This document shows, piece after piece, positions 4,675-5,111 of a DNA stretch of 5,111 nt. The notes under the pieces were generated by a model. That model saw only the letters and a program-made list of their open reading frames with translations. It was not told where the DNA came from and ran no database searches. The stretch spans positions 1 to 5,111 of the forward strand of contig JAKACS010000308.1 of the NCBI GenBank assembly GCA_021821235.1, written 5' to 3'. Numbering within the stretch: position 1 is the first letter of the stretch; each line of letters begins with the position of its first letter. Both the position numbers and the translations under genes were made by a program. This stretch comes from Bacillota bacterium (GTDB taxonomy: Bacteria; Bacillota; Bacilli; Bacillales_B; DSM-18226).

Positions 4675-4770
4675 TTTTTGTTTCCATTGCCCGATACAAA
4701 AATGTGTCCTAAAATATAATTGGATGAAGATGTTTGAATTTTAGAATAGTTAGAACAAGGGGGGAGTTCA

Positions 4771-5111
4771 ATGGGGTTGGAAGAAATGAAGAAGCAAACT
4801 TTTCCGGCAGTTTCATATGAAAATTGGAAGGAAAAAGCGGTAGAGTCGTTAAAAGGTAAGCCAATTGAATCTTTGCAAAAAACAACTTACGAAGGCATTT
4901 TTTTGAAACCGCTTTATTGCCGAGAAGACGGGCAAACTGCTCCAGATTTTCCCGGTTGTGGAGATTTTCGGCGCGGTGTGGATCGTTTTGGCTATCGATC
5001 AAACAAGTGGAGAATTGCGCAGAAAATGGAGGCGGTTACGGCAGAAGCCCTAATTGAAAAGCTGCAAACGATATTTAATAGTGGACAAACCGCCATCGCT
5101 ATTGAAATTTC
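4771..5111 (+). CDS. mutA: Methylmalonyl-CoA mutase small subunit, N-terminal part (cut by window edge)
   Basis: The frame is open from ATG 4771 to the end of the window: 113 codons of a protein that is normally over 600 residues. The N-terminal family hallmarks are FPAVSYENW (11-19), ESLKGKPIESLQ (25-36), TYEGIFLKPLYCRED (39-53), the DFPG stretch (59-62) and KWRIAQ (79-84). Methylmalonyl-CoA mutase interconverts methylmalonyl-CoA and succinyl-CoA in propionate and odd-chain/branched-chain catabolism. MutA is the smaller subunit and pairs with the cobalamin-binding MutB, usually encoded directly downstream, outside this window. The start is supported by an AAGGGGGGAG tract (4757-4766). The gene is divergent from the secreted-protein operon. 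A long minus-strand frame over its first part is only a shadow. Confidence 0.9.
   Translation, partial: MGLEEMKKQTFPAVSYENWKEKAVESLKGKPIESLQKTTYEGIFLKPLYCREDGQTAPDFPGCGDFRRGVDRFGYRSNKWRIAQKMEAVTAEALIEKLQTIFNSGQTAIAIEI

Noticed and set aside
4709..5002. 97-codon minus-strand frame
   Set aside because: It is antisense to the mutA N-terminal part, which has unmistakable family motifs.

Overview
The window is a low-GC, AT-rich stretch with strong AAGGAGG-type ribosome binding sites, a lipobox protein, a butanol-dehydrogenase paralogue of the B. subtilis YugJ type, a CcpA-like operator and a methylmalonyl-CoA mutase small-subunit gene. Together these point to a member of the Bacillaceae (Firmicutes). 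The species cannot be told from the sequence. No rRNA, tRNA, CRISPR array or intact insertion sequence is present.

Left part (1-903). Positions 4-147 hold a compact cluster of perfect hairpins that looks like a dispersed, structured repeat. Next, on the minus strand, comes a two-gene unit: a small unlisted ORF (67 codons, CxxC pair, apparent ATA start behind a good Shine-Dalgarno) whose stop lies one base before the best start of a GNAT acetyltransferase.

Middle left (856-1570). A plus-strand type II toxin-antitoxin pair of the BrnT/BrnA kind follows: toxin first with a GTG start, a 5-base gap, a CopG/RHH antitoxin, a perfect inverted repeat in front that could be the autoregulatory operator, and a strong intrinsic terminator behind.

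Centre (1664-2897). A complete iron-type, probably NADPH-dependent alcohol/butanol dehydrogenase has all four metal ligands and a near-consensus catabolite-repression (cre) site upstream. The 382 bases after it contain no intact gene. They hold a nested inverted repeat that resembles a transposon end and a 10-codon stump of what may once have been another gene.

Right part (3249-5111). On the minus strand, a two-gene operon encodes a secreted, Ser/Thr-rich, beta-strand-rich protein with a pore-former-like pattern and then a lipoprotein of unknown family; the operon ends in a strong terminator. Secreted effector plus surface lipoprotein is the arrangement expected of a toxin and its immunity protein, but this is a hypothesis. 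Divergently transcribed from it is mutA, cut by the window edge after 113 codons, with a good extended -10 promoter. The window thus mixes ordinary metabolism (alcohol dehydrogenase, methylmalonyl-CoA mutase) with small accessory cassettes (TA pair, secreted protein plus lipoprotein, repeat elements).
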